This document shows positions 7,240 through 16,697 of a stretch of DNA of 49,056 bases, piece after piece. The DNA comes from Bacillota bacterium (GTDB lineage: Bacteria; Bacillota; Bacilli; Alicyclobacillales; SLC66). The notes under the pieces are model-generated. The model saw only the letters and a list, made by a program, of their open reading frames with translations, was not told the DNA's origin and made no database searches. How positions within the stretch are numbered: the first letter of the stretch is position 1; each line of letters begins with the position of its first letter. The stretch is taken from the NCBI GenBank assembly GCA_021805735.1, contig JAJZEE010000016.1, forward strand, positions 1 through 49,056. The letters run 5' to 3'. The position numbers and the translations under genes were made by a program.

Positions 7240-8343
7240 TTATGATTCCTCCTTGACTCTGGGAATGATGGCGATAACCTCCGCTCCCTTTGTGGACACA
7301 TTGCGAATGGTACAGGACCCACCGAGCAGCGTGGCTCTCTCCACCATGGAACGAAGTCCCACGGCCGTGATGCTGGCGTCCATGTCCGCAAATCCTTCGC
7401 CGTCGTCGACTACCCGCAACACCACCCGCTCCCGTTCAACATCGAGCGTTACGTCAATGCGCTGAGGATGGGCGTGACGCAGCGCGTTGATCAGCGCTTC
7501 TTGGGCGATCAGAAACAGGGTATCCTCAATGCTGGCCGCAAGCGGTTCCTGCTGCAGATCAACCCTGGCGTCACGAATGGCAAAATGAATCGGCAATCCG
7601 GTGCGGGCCGCCAGTTCCTGCGTGAGGCGTTCAAGCGCGCCTGTCAGCGCCCGTTCACTCAGTTCGACGGGACGCAACTCCAGCAAGAGGGCGCGCATGG
7701 AACCCTGCGTGCGCTTTGCCAACTCCTCAAGTTCCGGAAGTAGAGCCAGCGCCTGTTCGGGTGCGCCGCTGCGCTTTGCTGCTGCCGCAGCGCATAACAT
7801 CGAGAGTCCAAACAGATCCTGACTCACACGGTCGTGCAGTTCGCGACGGACTCGTTCACGCTCCCGCAGCGTGGCCGACAGTTCCGCGTTTCTTTCCCGC
7901 TCTGCCTGCTGTTTCGCCGCTTCCTGCAATGCCGCCACCTGATCCTGTAACCGCTTTGCCATTCTATTAAGTTGAGTGGCAGTTACGGCCAAATCGTCGT
8001 CGCCGGGAATCTCAACTCGATGCGTCAATCTTCCGGCGGCAAATAATGCGCTCGCATCAGCGAGCGCTGACAGCTTCGCACGCAGATCCCGCGTGCCAAG
8101 AAAGCTGACCATCACCGCCAACAGTGTCGCCACGGCAAGTAGCACGACCAGGACAACGCCGACAAGGAGGCCCGCAGCGACCCCAGCAGGCAGCGACAGC
8201 GCATGGCCGATGGCCACATCGACAGTTCCAAGACTTCTGTTCACAGTCAGGTAGACCGTGACGGTCGCTGTGACCACCGCTACAGCCCACGCTGTCAGAA
8301 CGTACGAGCCGAGCAATGTCACGGCTGCATTTCGATCGCGCAT
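7240..8343 (-). CDS. liaS: sensor histidine kinase, HisKA_3 type (LiaS-like)
   Basis: 367-aa membrane kinase partnered with the adjacent LuxR-type regulator. Two membrane helices (residues ~8-30 and ~50-78) enclose a short extracytoplasmic loop, a HAMP-like linker follows (~80-130), then a coiled-coil, and the HisKA_3 dimerisation helix with the phospho-acceptor His in RRELHDRVSQDLFGL. The ATPase domain shows the N box EALINALRHAHPQ, the G1 box VVDDGEGF, and a GLRSMVERATLLGG segment. This is the small-sensor architecture of LiaS/VraS, which detect cell-wall damage within the membrane. ATG 8343 begins 1 nt after the liaF stop; a TTG 33 nt upstream is a possible alternative. Confidence 0.9.
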   Translation of the reverse strand: MRDRNAAVTLLGSYVLTAWAVAVVTATVTVYLTVNRSLGTVDVAIGHALSLPAGVAAGLLVGVVLVVLLAVATLLAVMVSFLGTRDLRAKLSALADASALFAAGRLTHRVEIPGDDDLAVTATQLNRMAKRLQDQVAALQEAAKQQAERERNAELSATLRERERVRRELHDRVSQDLFGLSMLCAAAAAKRSGAPEQALALLPELEELAKRTQGSMRALLLELRPVELSERALTGALERLTQELAARTGLPIHFAIRDARVDLQQEPLAASIEDTLFLIAQEALINALRHAHPQRIDVTLDVERERVVLRVVDDGEGFADMDASITAVGLRSMVERATLLGGSCTIRNVSTKGAEVIAIIPRVKEES

Positions 8344-8344
8344 G

Positions 8345-9178
8345 TCACACCACCCTTGCGACCTGCACTTCTCCAAATTTTAAGTGCACGCGAATGTTGA
8401 CCTTGCGAGCCGCTTCTTCATATCCCGGATCGACGTGTACCAGAGTGGAAAGAGCGACACCGCTGGAACGCTTCTCAAACAGGCGAACCTCGCCGCTGGA
8501 AACGGTGACTTCTACCGCTACGGGCAAATCGGAGGGCACATGAATCCGCACCTCGCCAAACGTACCGGCAACGTCAATAGGGGTCTCGCCATCCGGGATG
8601 GTCGCCGTGCCGAGATTGATTCTTACGGAACCTGCCATGTTATTGATGGCAAGAGGTTGCAGATGCCAGGGTTCGTCTCCATAACGCACTTCTCCTATGT
8701 GGGGAATGCGAGGCGTTTTCCACGCAGTCGATCCAACGCCTGAAGAGCCGCCATTGCCGCTGGAGGGATCCCATCCGTTCGGGAAGTGGAAATTGAAATC
8801 CCAGTTTTTCTTGGCCATTTTGCGCACTCCGTTTTTCACGCGGAAGCGCACGTATGAAAATCCGATCAAACTGGAGAGCCCGATGTAAATGAGAAACACT
8901 GCAAGAATCAGGAGCCCGGGGTCTACAGCCGCGAGCCCTAGCAGCGACAGGTTTCGCAAGAGCAGGAACAGCCCCAGGAGCACGACGAGCAGGGGCGCAA
9001 AGAGTTTCAGCTTGCCCCGGCGCACATCGTGATAGGCCATTTCCATACCCCATGCAATTAAAAGCGCGGGCCAATACTGGCTAACATAAAATCCTACCGC
9101 AACCGGCAGCAATCCGAGCGCCCGCAAAAGCAGCAGAACGCCCAGCGCAAGTATGCCCGCCGCTATCGTTCGTTTCAT
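8345..9178 (-). CDS. liaF: LiaF-like membrane protein, inhibitor of the LiaRS system
   Basis: 277-aa membrane protein. N-terminal half holds four hydrophobic helices in two hairpins (residues ~5-45 and ~60-108, the LiaI-LiaF-like/toast-rack N-terminus); then a Lys/Asn/Gly-rich linker and a C-terminal beta-rich domain (~170-277) with repeated short strands (GSVRINLGTATIPDGETPID, GEVRIHVPSDLPV, GEVRLFEKR, FGEVQVARVV), the DUF2154/toast-rack fold. In Bacillus LiaF holds the LiaS-LiaR pathway off until envelope damage. It is the first gene of the operon and overlaps nothing, being separated from liaS by 1 nt. A -10 element with an overlapping dyad lies about 40 nt upstream. Confidence 0.85.
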   Translation of the reverse strand: MKRTIAAGILALGVLLLLRALGLLPVAVGFYVSQYWPALLIAWGMEMAYHDVRRGKLKLFAPLLVVLLGLFLLLRNLSLLGLAAVDPGLLILAVFLIYIGLSSLIGFSYVRFRVKNGVRKMAKKNWDFNFHFPNGWDPSSGNGGSSGVGSTAWKTPRIPHIGEVRYGDEPWHLQPLAINNMAGSVRINLGTATIPDGETPIDVAGTFGEVRIHVPSDLPVAVEVTVSSGEVRLFEKRSSGVALSTLVHVDPGYEEAARKVNIRVHLKFGEVQVARVV

Positions 9179-9219
9179 AAAAGCATCATCTCACAATCTT
9201 ACCGCTGAAGTGTACCCTC

Positions 9220-9238
9220 ACTATACAGGAAGTCCTGT
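9220..9238 (-). promoter_or_regulatory. liaFSR -10 element with overlapping 6-2-6 dyad
   Basis: Minus-strand TATAGT (9225-9220) is a good -10 with no convincing -35. Immediately upstream, sharing one base, is the perfect dyad ACAGGA-AG-TCCTGT (9225-9238). A dyad in place of the -35/spacer suits an activator-dependent promoter, the likely candidate being LiaR itself. Confidence 0.4.
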
Positions 9239-9294
9239 CTCCGTAATACCATCCCGCGCAGGAACGCGCATCCGTCGCAAGTCTGATTTGGCAA

Positions 9295-9341
9295 GGCTGT
9301 CCGAAACATGTCCGGTCGCCAAGCCACCATGTCGGACAGCC
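9295..9341. repeat. inverted repeat in the liaF-lgt intergenic region
   Basis: GGCTGTCCGA (9295-9304) pairs perfectly with TCGGACAGCC (9332-9341); CATG on each inner side adds a further 4 bp after a two-base bulge. It lies between divergent liaF and lgt, upstream of both promoters. It has no T run. Regulatory site or hairpin of unknown role. Confidence 0.6.
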
Positions 9342-9414
9342 GTTTAAAACGTCCGGCGAGCGATGCACGGAACAATTTGGTACAATATCTGAAAGTAACA
9401 TGAGGAGGTTTCCC

Positions 9415-10209
9415 ATGCACCAATTCTGGTTTTTCGTCGGCGACTTCCCGGTGCGCGCGTACAGCACACTGTTTTTACTTGCATTCCTGCTGGGCCTTGG
9501 GGTTACCCTGTACTTCGCTAAGGTGGAGGGCAAAGGGGAACTTACTGAGCATCTGCTGAATCTTGGACCGCTGCTCTTTGTCGGCGGATTGATCGGATCG
9601 CGAATCTGGCAAGTTTTCTTCTTTGACTGGAGCTATTACAGTTTGCATCCCGCCCAAATCATCGCCATCTGGAACGGTGGTCTGTCAATTCAGGGCGGTG
9701 TCGCAGGCAGCCTTGTGACGGGGTTTATTTATGTACGACGCCATCGCCTACGATTTTGGGAGTTAGCCGATCTGTTTGCGCCCGGCATCATGCTCGGACA
9801 AAGTATAGGCCGTGACGCGAATCTGATGAACGGCGATGCCTTCGGCTCCCCCACCGGCCAGACCTTCGGCCTCCTGTATCCTGAAGGAACGCTGGCGCGC
9901 GCCACATACGGAGACAGCCCCCTATGGCCCGCCGAAGTCTGGGAGGGACAGGGCGACGTGGTGATCTTCGCCCTGTTGCTTCTCCTGAAACTCAGACGCT
10001 GGCCCACCGGCTGGCTGTTTCTTTTTCAAATGATCCTATACAATGTGGAACGTTTCCTGCTGGAAATGCTGCGGGGGGACAGCCCGCGCTTTTTATTCCA
10101 CTGGGACGCCGCCCAGTGGACCAGCGCCCCAGTCATCGCACTCTCTCTGATGCTGCTGCCCGTCCTCGCCCATTTCGAAAGGTTCCGATCGTTGCGCGCA
10201 AACGCGTGA
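9415..10209 (+). CDS. lgt: prolipoprotein diacylglyceryl transferase
   Basis: Membrane enzyme that moves a diacylglyceryl group from phosphatidylglycerol to the lipobox cysteine of prolipoproteins, the first step of lipoprotein maturation. 264 aa with about seven helices. Start ATG 9415 set by AGGAGG at 9403-9408. The family frame is clear (FFVGDFPVRAYSTLFLLAF, GLIGSRIWQVFF, ERFLLEMLRGDSP) but two signature positions diverge: the usual His of the G-G-x-x-x-H-G-G motif is Gln (GGLSIQGGVAG), and the GR-I-GNF-x-NGE motif reads GRDANLMNGDAFG. The essential Arg positions of both conserved motifs remain. It may be a second, divergent Lgt paralogue. Convergent with metY. Confidence 0.88.
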   Translation: MHQFWFFVGDFPVRAYSTLFLLAFLLGLGVTLYFAKVEGKGELTEHLLNLGPLLFVGGLIGSRIWQVFFFDWSYYSLHPAQIIAIWNGGLSIQGGVAGSLVTGFIYVRRHRLRFWELADLFAPGIMLGQSIGRDANLMNGDAFGSPTGQTFGLLYPEGTLARATYGDSPLWPAEVWEGQGDVVIFALLLLLKLRRWPTGWLFLFQMILYNVERFLLEMLRGDSPRFLFHWDAAQWTSAPVIALSLMLLPVLAHFERFRSLRANA

Positions 10210-10247
10210 CGCTTCCGCCTGCCGACGCTGACGGGCGCTCACCTAGA

Positions 10248-10365
10248 GGACATGTGATAAAGTCCGCACAGCAGGCGCTATGATCCCACATATAGTGTTT
10301 GAGGCTTTAATCAAACACTATATGTACCGCAGTGCGCCTGTCAAAATTGGGTTTATCACATGTCC
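10248..10365. repeat. 118-bp nested palindrome between lgt and metY (MITE-like)
   Basis: Three nested inverted repeats. Outer arms: 14 bp, GGACATGTGATAAA (10248-10261) and its exact complement (10352-10365). Middle arms: CAGGCGC (10272-10278) and GCGCCTG (10334-10340). Inner arms: 15 bp perfect (10288-10302 / 10311-10325) with an 8-nt loop. It lies between convergent genes and ends 9 nt before the metY stop. It has no terminal T run and no ORF, so it looks more like a miniature mobile element or a bidirectional RNA stem than a standard terminator. Confidence 0.85.
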
Positions 10366-10373
10366 CCCAGACA

Positions 10374-11717
<1,344 letters not shown>

Positions 11718-11754
11718 TCAGCAGCCCGCCAGCTTTGCATGGAGATCCAACTTC

Positions 11755-11784
11755 AAAAGAAAAAACCCCTTCGAGGAGAAGCGG
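11755..11784 (-). terminator. riboswitch-controlled intrinsic terminator of metY leader
   Basis: Minus strand: a 7-bp stem with one mismatch, formed by CCGCTTC (11784-11778) and GAAGGGG (11772-11766), loop of 5 nt, followed by a T-rich tail (TTTTTTCTTTT). It directly follows the SAM-I aptamer and precedes the metY start by about 90 nt, which is the standard expression-platform arrangement. Confidence 0.85.
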
Positions 11785-11806
11785 CTGACATTTTTTCAGA
11801 CGTTCC

Positions 11807-11918
11807 CTCTCATCTTCCAGACCGCCATCGGTCTGCTGGATTTGGCACCACTACAGCTAACTGCGCTGTCGGTTGCCGGGCTTCGTCGGGCCAGTCCCTC
11901 CGCCACTCTCGATAAGAG
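11807..11918 (-). promoter_or_regulatory. SAM-I (S-box) riboswitch aptamer
   Basis: Minus-strand leader of metY. The diagnostic consensus is present: ATCGAGAGTGGCGGAGGGA, then CTGGCCC-GA-GAAGCCCGGCAACC (in short: ACTGGCCCGACGAAG, CCCGGCAACC), and GTGGTGCCAAATCC. The closing P1 helix is CTCTTATC (11918-11911) with GATGAGAG (11814-11807). With SAM bound the downstream terminator forms. The intergenic stretch 11664-12092 therefore holds, in metY direction: promoter, aptamer, terminator, and about 90 nt of plain leader. Nothing comparable faces the divergent gene. Confidence 0.97.
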
Positions 11919-11945
11919 TTTTCCTATATGAATTTGTGTAATTAG

Positions 11946-11974
11946 AGAATACTTCGCTGTATCTCCACTGTCAA
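11946..11974 (-). promoter_or_regulatory. sigma-A promoter of the metY transcript
   Basis: Minus strand: consensus TTGACA (11974-11969), 17-nt spacer, TATTCT (11951-11946). The predicted start near 11939 is about 20 nt before the riboswitch P1 helix. Confidence 0.85.
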
Positions 11975-12092
11975 GCGCTTATCTATGCGTTCAAGAAAAT
12001 TCGTTCCTGTTTCGAACATGGCTCACAATCCGCTGCCCATTTGCGTCCGTTTAGCGTACACTAGAAAGGGCTTACATCAAGGAGGAGATCAC

Positions 12093-13274
12093 ATGGAAGC
12101 ACGTCTTTCCGGATGGAACACGCGTCTTGCGCAACTGACGAGTTCCAAAAACCCATACGACAGCTTGACACCCCCGTTGGTACAAACATCCACCTTCGTA
12201 TTTCCCGACGCGCAGACGGGCGGCGCGAGGTTCTCCGGGGGAGAGTCCGGTTACGTGTATACAAGGCTCGGCAATCCCACCGTTCAACTGTTTGAAGAGG
12301 CAGTCGCCAACCTCGAAGGGGCTGAAGCCGGTGTGGCTTTCGCCAGTGGCATGGGCGCGATTTCCGGGGTGCTGATGCCGCTTCTCAAATCAGGAGACCA
12401 CCTCCTGTGCTCTGAAGGAGTTTACGGTTCGACATTTGGCCTGCTCGAGTTCCTGGCTGAACGCTTTCAGATCGGTCACACGTTGTCCCCGCTCCAGACC
12501 GAAGAACAGATTGAGGCGGCCATTTTGGACAACACCAGAGCCATGTACATAGAAACGCCGATCAATCCGACGCTCTCGCTGGTCGATATTGGACTGGTCG
12601 CGAAAATTGCTCATCGGCGTGGCCTCATGCTGATCGTTGACAATACATTCATGACTCCATACTGGCAGAATCCAATCGCCCTGGGCGCCGACGTGGTCAT
12701 TCACTCAGCCACGAAGTATCTGGGCGGTCACGGCGATGTGATCGCCGGGATAGCAGTCGGTAAAACGGAGTTCATGCGTACAGTCCGCCTTAGCACCCTA
12801 AAGGATGTCGGCGCCGTGTTGTCCCCGTTTGACGCCTGGCTGTTGCTGCGAGGTATGCGCACTCTGGCTCTACGCATGGAGCAGCATGCAAGAAACGCCC
12901 AACGTGTAGTTGAGTTTCTCGCCAACCAACCGGCCGTTATGTTGTTGCATTATCCCGGTTTATTTGGAGGCGCTCAGCAGTCCATCCTGAAGCGGCAGAT
13001 GCGCAGCCCTGGAGCGATGATCTCCTTTGAACTGCGCGGAGGCATGGAAGCTGGCATAGCATTCATGAACCACCTCAGGCTGATCAAGATCGCTGTCAGT
13101 CTGGGCGATATCCATACCCTGATCCAGCACCCCGCCTCCATGACCCACTGCCTTGTGCCACGCGACGAACGACTTCGCATGGGACTGCCCGATGGCATGG
13201 TGAGGCTCTCTGTCGGTGTCGAAGACGCTGACGATCTGATTGCGGATCTGTCTCAGGCGTTTGAGCAATTGTAG
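12093..13274 (+). CDS. methionine gamma-lyase / trans-sulfuration PLP enzyme
   Basis: 393-aa PLP enzyme of the Cys/Met metabolism family. The PLP lysine is in IHSATKYLGGHGDVIAG; the GHGDVIAG form is typical of methionine gamma-lyases and some cystathionine gamma-lyases/synthases. The methionine gamma-lyase cysteine expected near YG-C-T is serine here (GVYGSTFGLLE), so reaction specificity is open. ATG 12093 has AAGGAGGAG 5-13 nt upstream. It is divergent from metY, but no S-box lies on its side, so it is not obviously under SAM control; this fits a catabolic or reverse trans-sulfuration role better than methionine synthesis. metY and this gene share only about 30% of visible motifs and are not tandem duplicates. 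Confidence 0.85.
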   Translation: MEARLSGWNTRLAQLTSSKNPYDSLTPPLVQTSTFVFPDAQTGGARFSGGESGYVYTRLGNPTVQLFEEAVANLEGAEAGVAFASGMGAISGVLMPLLKSGDHLLCSEGVYGSTFGLLEFLAERFQIGHTLSPLQTEEQIEAAILDNTRAMYIETPINPTLSLVDIGLVAKIAHRRGLMLIVDNTFMTPYWQNPIALGADVVIHSATKYLGGHGDVIAGIAVGKTEFMRTVRLSTLKDVGAVLSPFDAWLLLRGMRTLALRMEQHARNAQRVVEFLANQPAVMLLHYPGLFGGAQQSILKRQMRSPGAMISFELRGGMEAGIAFMNHLRLIKIAVSLGDIHTLIQHPASMTHCLVPRDERLRMGLPDGMVRLSVGVEDADDLIADLSQAFEQL

Positions 13275-13420
13275 GTCAATCAATCCACGATCATATTTCC
13301 TCCCCTTTTCGCAAAAACTAGCCCCCAAGAGGTCATCCTCCAGTGCCGTCTGTTACTACACGGAACTCGGCGGCACGCCTGGACAACCTCTCAAGGGCTC
13401 GGTCAAGGGGAGGTCGCGAT

Positions 13421-14452
13421 TTGTTCATTCGTTTCTTGCGCGAGGATTACGACGATGTGTCGGGTATTTTTACAATCACAGCCATTCCCCTAAGTGTGAA
13501 CGCCAATGAGGAATTCGGCTCTGAACTAGGCGAAAACAGTGAAGACATAGGCGATACGGACGCTCCCGAAGGCATTGTCAACTACATCACGGCAAAACAC
13601 CCGCGAAAAAAGATGAAATGGGTCCATGTCGTGTCAGGCGCCTTGCTGATCATGTCAATCCCTCTCATGGCAGAGGCGGGCCCGGCCATTCCGGTTGCGG
13701 CGCAGACGCTGCCTGTTACGGAACTGTCCGTTCGGCACGACGTATACTTACGCAGCCATCCACGGCTCTGGGGTTTTGATCGACTGGGACTCATAAAAGC
13801 AGGATCTTCGCTGCGGGTGCTGGAACGGGTCAACTCCTCCTGGTTCAAAGTCGTCGCGCCAGACGGGGAGCAGGGGTATGTCGTTTCTCACCCCTACTTT
13901 GTGGAATCCGTATCCAATAGCGCGACCGCCAGTACGGCTCCCCAGGCTTCGTCCGGAGCCCTGCCATCCGGCGCAGGAACCCCCAGCACCGTGACATCGC
14001 AGCCGTCCACGCTGCCCTTCGGTGTCCGTTACGATGACACGATGACTCCGGTCGCCCCTCTGACGGCAAGCAGGGACGCCAAATTCCAGGCGGTGCTCGA
14101 AGTGGCGCAAAGCAAACTGGGCGTTCCCTACATTTGGGGTCACAATGAAGATCGGGGGCAGTACGGATTTGACTGCTCCAATTTTACCGAATATGTATTC
14201 CATCATGCGCTTGGTTACCGGTTCTCCACGACCAGCCGCGTGCAGGCAGAAGCGGTAGGAATCCCCGTGCCGATCGACGAGATGCTGCCGGGAGATTTGC
14301 TGATTTTTAACAATGGCGGGCATGTTGGCATCTATATCGGTGACGGCAAGATGATCGAGGAAGGCGGGGGCCTTGGCAAAGTAGGTTATCTGCGAGTAAC
14401 CCCAGGATCTTACTGGTATAATCACCTGACGGCCGTGAAACGGATGTTTTGA
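13421..14452 (+). CDS. membrane-anchored SH3-NlpC/P60 cell-wall hydrolase
   Basis: 343-aa putative D,L-endopeptidase of peptidoglycan stem peptides. Start TTG 13421 is chosen for AAGGGGAGGT (13405-13414) 6 nt upstream. The first ~63 residues are hydrophilic and acidic; a hydrophobic segment (WVHVVSGALLIMSIPLMAEA, ~65-84) follows, then a bacterial SH3-like domain (~97-150), a Ser/Thr/Ala/Pro-rich linker and the NlpC/P60 domain (~215-343). Catalytic Cys is in FDCSNFTEYV and His in GGHVGIYIGDG. A long cytoplasmic N-terminus before the anchor is unusual; ATG 13610 would give a conventional signal peptide but has no ribosome site. Confidence 0.85.
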   Translation: MFIRFLREDYDDVSGIFTITAIPLSVNANEEFGSELGENSEDIGDTDAPEGIVNYITAKHPRKKMKWVHVVSGALLIMSIPLMAEAGPAIPVAAQTLPVTELSVRHDVYLRSHPRLWGFDRLGLIKAGSSLRVLERVNSSWFKVVAPDGEQGYVVSHPYFVESVSNSATASTAPQASSGALPSGAGTPSTVTSQPSTLPFGVRYDDTMTPVAPLTASRDAKFQAVLEVAQSKLGVPYIWGHNEDRGQYGFDCSNFTEYVFHHALGYRFSTTSRVQAEAVGIPVPIDEMLPGDLLIFNNGGHVGIYIGDGKMIEEGGGLGKVGYLRVTPGSYWYNHLTAVKRMF

Positions 14453-14569
14453 ACTGTATACGCTGGGTCAAGCGCAACGCGGATTGCGTACATCAGTGTA
14501 ATTCGCCATACTGTATATGCTGCCTGAACGGATCAAAGCGAGCAGCGCAACACGGAGGCGGGCAGTGCA

Positions 14570-15547
14570 ATGGAGATCGTCTTTCTGGGCACGGGCGCCG
14601 GCGCCCCTACGTCAAAGCGCAATGTGTCCGCCATCATCCTCAAGTTTGACCAGGGTTCGTCTCTGTGGCTGTTCGACTGCGGTGAAGGCACCCAACAGCA
14701 GTTTGCCCGGGCTAAACTGAGTCTGGCGCGGGTGTCGCACATTTTCATATCCCACCTCCACGGCGATCACCTGTTTGGACTGCCCGGACTGCTCGGCAGT
14801 CGTTCCCTGCAGTGCGCGGCGACGGCAGGACTCACCGTGTTTGGCCCGCAGGGCATCGCCGATTATCTACGTCACTGTTTCGCCGTTACACAGACAAAAC
14901 TCGGTTATCCGATCATGATCAGGGAGTTTGAAGATGACGGCGTCCTGGTTGAAGACGCCGGCGTGACCGTGACCATCGCCTCCCTGTGCCATGGAATCCC
15001 AAGCTATGGATTTGCTATACAGGAGGCTCCTCATCCTGGTCGTTTTTTCGCCGATCTCGCGATGCAGCAGGGAATTCCGCCAGGTCCTCTGTACGGACGC
15101 CTAAAGTCGGGAGAAAACGTGGTGCTGCCCGATGGGCGTCTGGTGATGGCTAGAAGCGTTGTTGCGGATCCGGTGCCAGGAAGAAAGGTGACGATTCTGG
15201 GGGACACCGCCCCGTGTGAGCAAGCGGCGCGCCTGGCGCGAGAGGCTGACGTTCTGATCGGCGAATCGACATTTGCCGAAAATGAGTCGCAGATTGCCGC
15301 GCGCAGCCATCATTCGACCGCGCGGCAGATCGCTGAATTGGCGCGGTCCGCCCACGTTCGCACACTGATTTTAACGCATGTCAGCGCCCGCTATCAGGAC
15401 GTTGAAGATGCGCCCGAGTCGGAGTCGGAGTCTCACCCTTTATTGACAGAAGCTCGCGCCGTGTTCGCCCATACTCTGCTCGCCCACGACTTTTACAGAT
15501 ATCATGTCAATCGGCGTGATCGGCCGAGACCTGATCCATATACTTGA
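14570..15547 (+). CDS. rnz: ribonuclease Z
   Basis: 325-aa metallo-beta-lactamase-fold endonuclease that trims tRNA 3' ends. Motifs in order: N-terminal FLGTGAGAPT, zinc motif SHLHGDHLFGLPGLL, His in SLCHGIPSYGFA, ILGDTAPC, STFAENE, and the C-terminal LTHVSARY. The length is normal for the short bacterial form. ATG 14570 has GGAGGCGGG 8 nt upstream. Its last 41 nt overlap the end of the convergent threonine synthase gene, and the extra C-terminal tail (rich in Arg/Pro/Asp) is encoded within that overlap. Confidence 0.95.
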   Translation: MEIVFLGTGAGAPTSKRNVSAIILKFDQGSSLWLFDCGEGTQQQFARAKLSLARVSHIFISHLHGDHLFGLPGLLGSRSLQCAATAGLTVFGPQGIADYLRHCFAVTQTKLGYPIMIREFEDDGVLVEDAGVTVTIASLCHGIPSYGFAIQEAPHPGRFFADLAMQQGIPPGPLYGRLKSGENVVLPDGRLVMARSVVADPVPGRKVTILGDTAPCEQAARLAREADVLIGESTFAENESQIAARSHHSTARQIAELARSAHVRTLILTHVSARYQDVEDAPESESESHPLLTEARAVFAHTLLAHDFYRYHVNRRDRPRPDPYT

Positions 15548-16697
15548 GTCCGGAACCGGTATTCATGCTGAGAACCGTATCCGTTTCGCGCAACCAGCCC
15601 GCCTCGCGCAGCTTCCTTACTCCGGCGAGAGCCGCTGCGCCTTCCGGGCAAACATGCAGACCGTCCAGCTTCATGACATTCTGGCGTTCTGCGCTGATCT
15701 CTTCATCGTTCACCGCGATCATGGTGCCGCCGGACCGACGCACTATGTCGAGAATTAGAAAGTCGCCAATCGCCTTTGGAACTCTCATGCCAAATGCAAT
15801 GGTGTCAGCATGATCAAAGAATTCCGATTCCTTGGCCCCTTGATCAAAGGCGCGCACCAAAGGTGAACACCCTTGCGCCTGCACGACCACCATGCGGGGC
15901 GTCTTCTCATCGAGCCATCCAAGCTCCCGTAACTCCCGCAATGCCTTGTCGATGCCAATCAGACCAGCTCCCCCTCCGGTCGGATAGACGATCACATCGG
16001 GAACAGACCACGCGAACTGTTCGGCGATCTCAAATCCCATCGTTTTCTTCCCTTCCAGACGATACGGCTCCTTCAGTGTCGACGCGTCGTAGTCGATACC
16101 GCCCGCCCCATGAAGCTGGGAAGCCAGCATTCCGGCATCGGCAATAGTGCCGGCAACAACGCGCACGTCGGCTCCGGCAAGCAGACATTCCTTGCGAGCC
16201 ACCATTGGCGCATCCTCAGGCATCGTCACAATCGCCCGAAGACCAGCCCTCGCCGCATAGGCAGCCCATGCCGATCCTGCATTCCCGTTAGTAGGAATGA
16301 TGAGCGAACGGACGCCGAGTTCCCTTGCTCGCGAGACTCCCACCGCTGCACCGCGCGCTTTGAAAGTACCCGTTGGCAGAATACTTTCATCCTTGACCGC
16401 AAGATGCTGCATCCCCATGGCGCGTCCAGTCGTGACAAGCGGTATGATGGGTGTCATCGATTCCCGAAGGGTCACAATCGCCTGCTCGCTCATCACGGGA
16501 AGCAGTTCGTGATAGCGCCACAGACTCTGCGGACGCTCCTGCAGGTCTCCCTTTGTCAGTTCCCGTCGCAGCAAATCCCAATCATACTCTGCAAACAACG
16601 GCGCGCCGCAATCGCACATTTGAATGAGTTCCCGGGAGTCATAGCAGGCAGAACAACGTGAACAGCGTAACTGGAACAGGCCGCTGAACGCGCGCAT
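15507..16697 (-). CDS. thrC: threonine synthase
   Basis: 396-aa PLP fold-type II enzyme converting O-phosphohomoserine to threonine. N-terminal zinc-ribbon-like segment with paired cysteines (LRCSRCSACYDSRE ... MCDCGAPLF) precedes the catalytic domain; the PLP lysine is in LPTGTFKARGA, and the phosphate-binding glycine loop is PTGGGAGLIG. This N-terminal ribbon is common in the Firmicute/archaeal class of threonine synthases. The start ATG 16697 has GGAGGTGG 5 nt upstream. No hom or thrB neighbour is present. A related activity (cysteate synthase) exists in the same fold, but threonine synthase is the best call. Confidence 0.85.
   Translation of the reverse strand: MRAFSGLFQLRCSRCSACYDSRELIQMCDCGAPLFAEYDWDLLRRELTKGDLQERPQSLWRYHELLPVMSEQAIVTLRESMTPIIPLVTTGRAMGMQHLAVKDESILPTGTFKARGAAVGVSRARELGVRSLIIPTNGNAGSAWAAYAARAGLRAIVTMPEDAPMVARKECLLAGADVRVVAGTIADAGMLASQLHGAGGIDYDASTLKEPYRLEGKKTMGFEIAEQFAWSVPDVIVYPTGGGAGLIGIDKALRELRELGWLDEKTPRMVVVQAQGCSPLVRAFDQGAKESEFFDHADTIAFGMRVPKAIGDFLILDIVRRSGGTMIAVNDEEISAERQNVMKLDGLHVCPEGAAALAGVRKLREAGWLRETDTVLSMNTGSGLKYMDQVSADHAD

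Noticed and set aside
11985-12092. Upstream in-frame start for the lyase-like gene at 11985
   Set aside because: The extension lies across the metY promoter side, has no ribosome site, and ATG 12093 has an ideal AAGGAGGAG.
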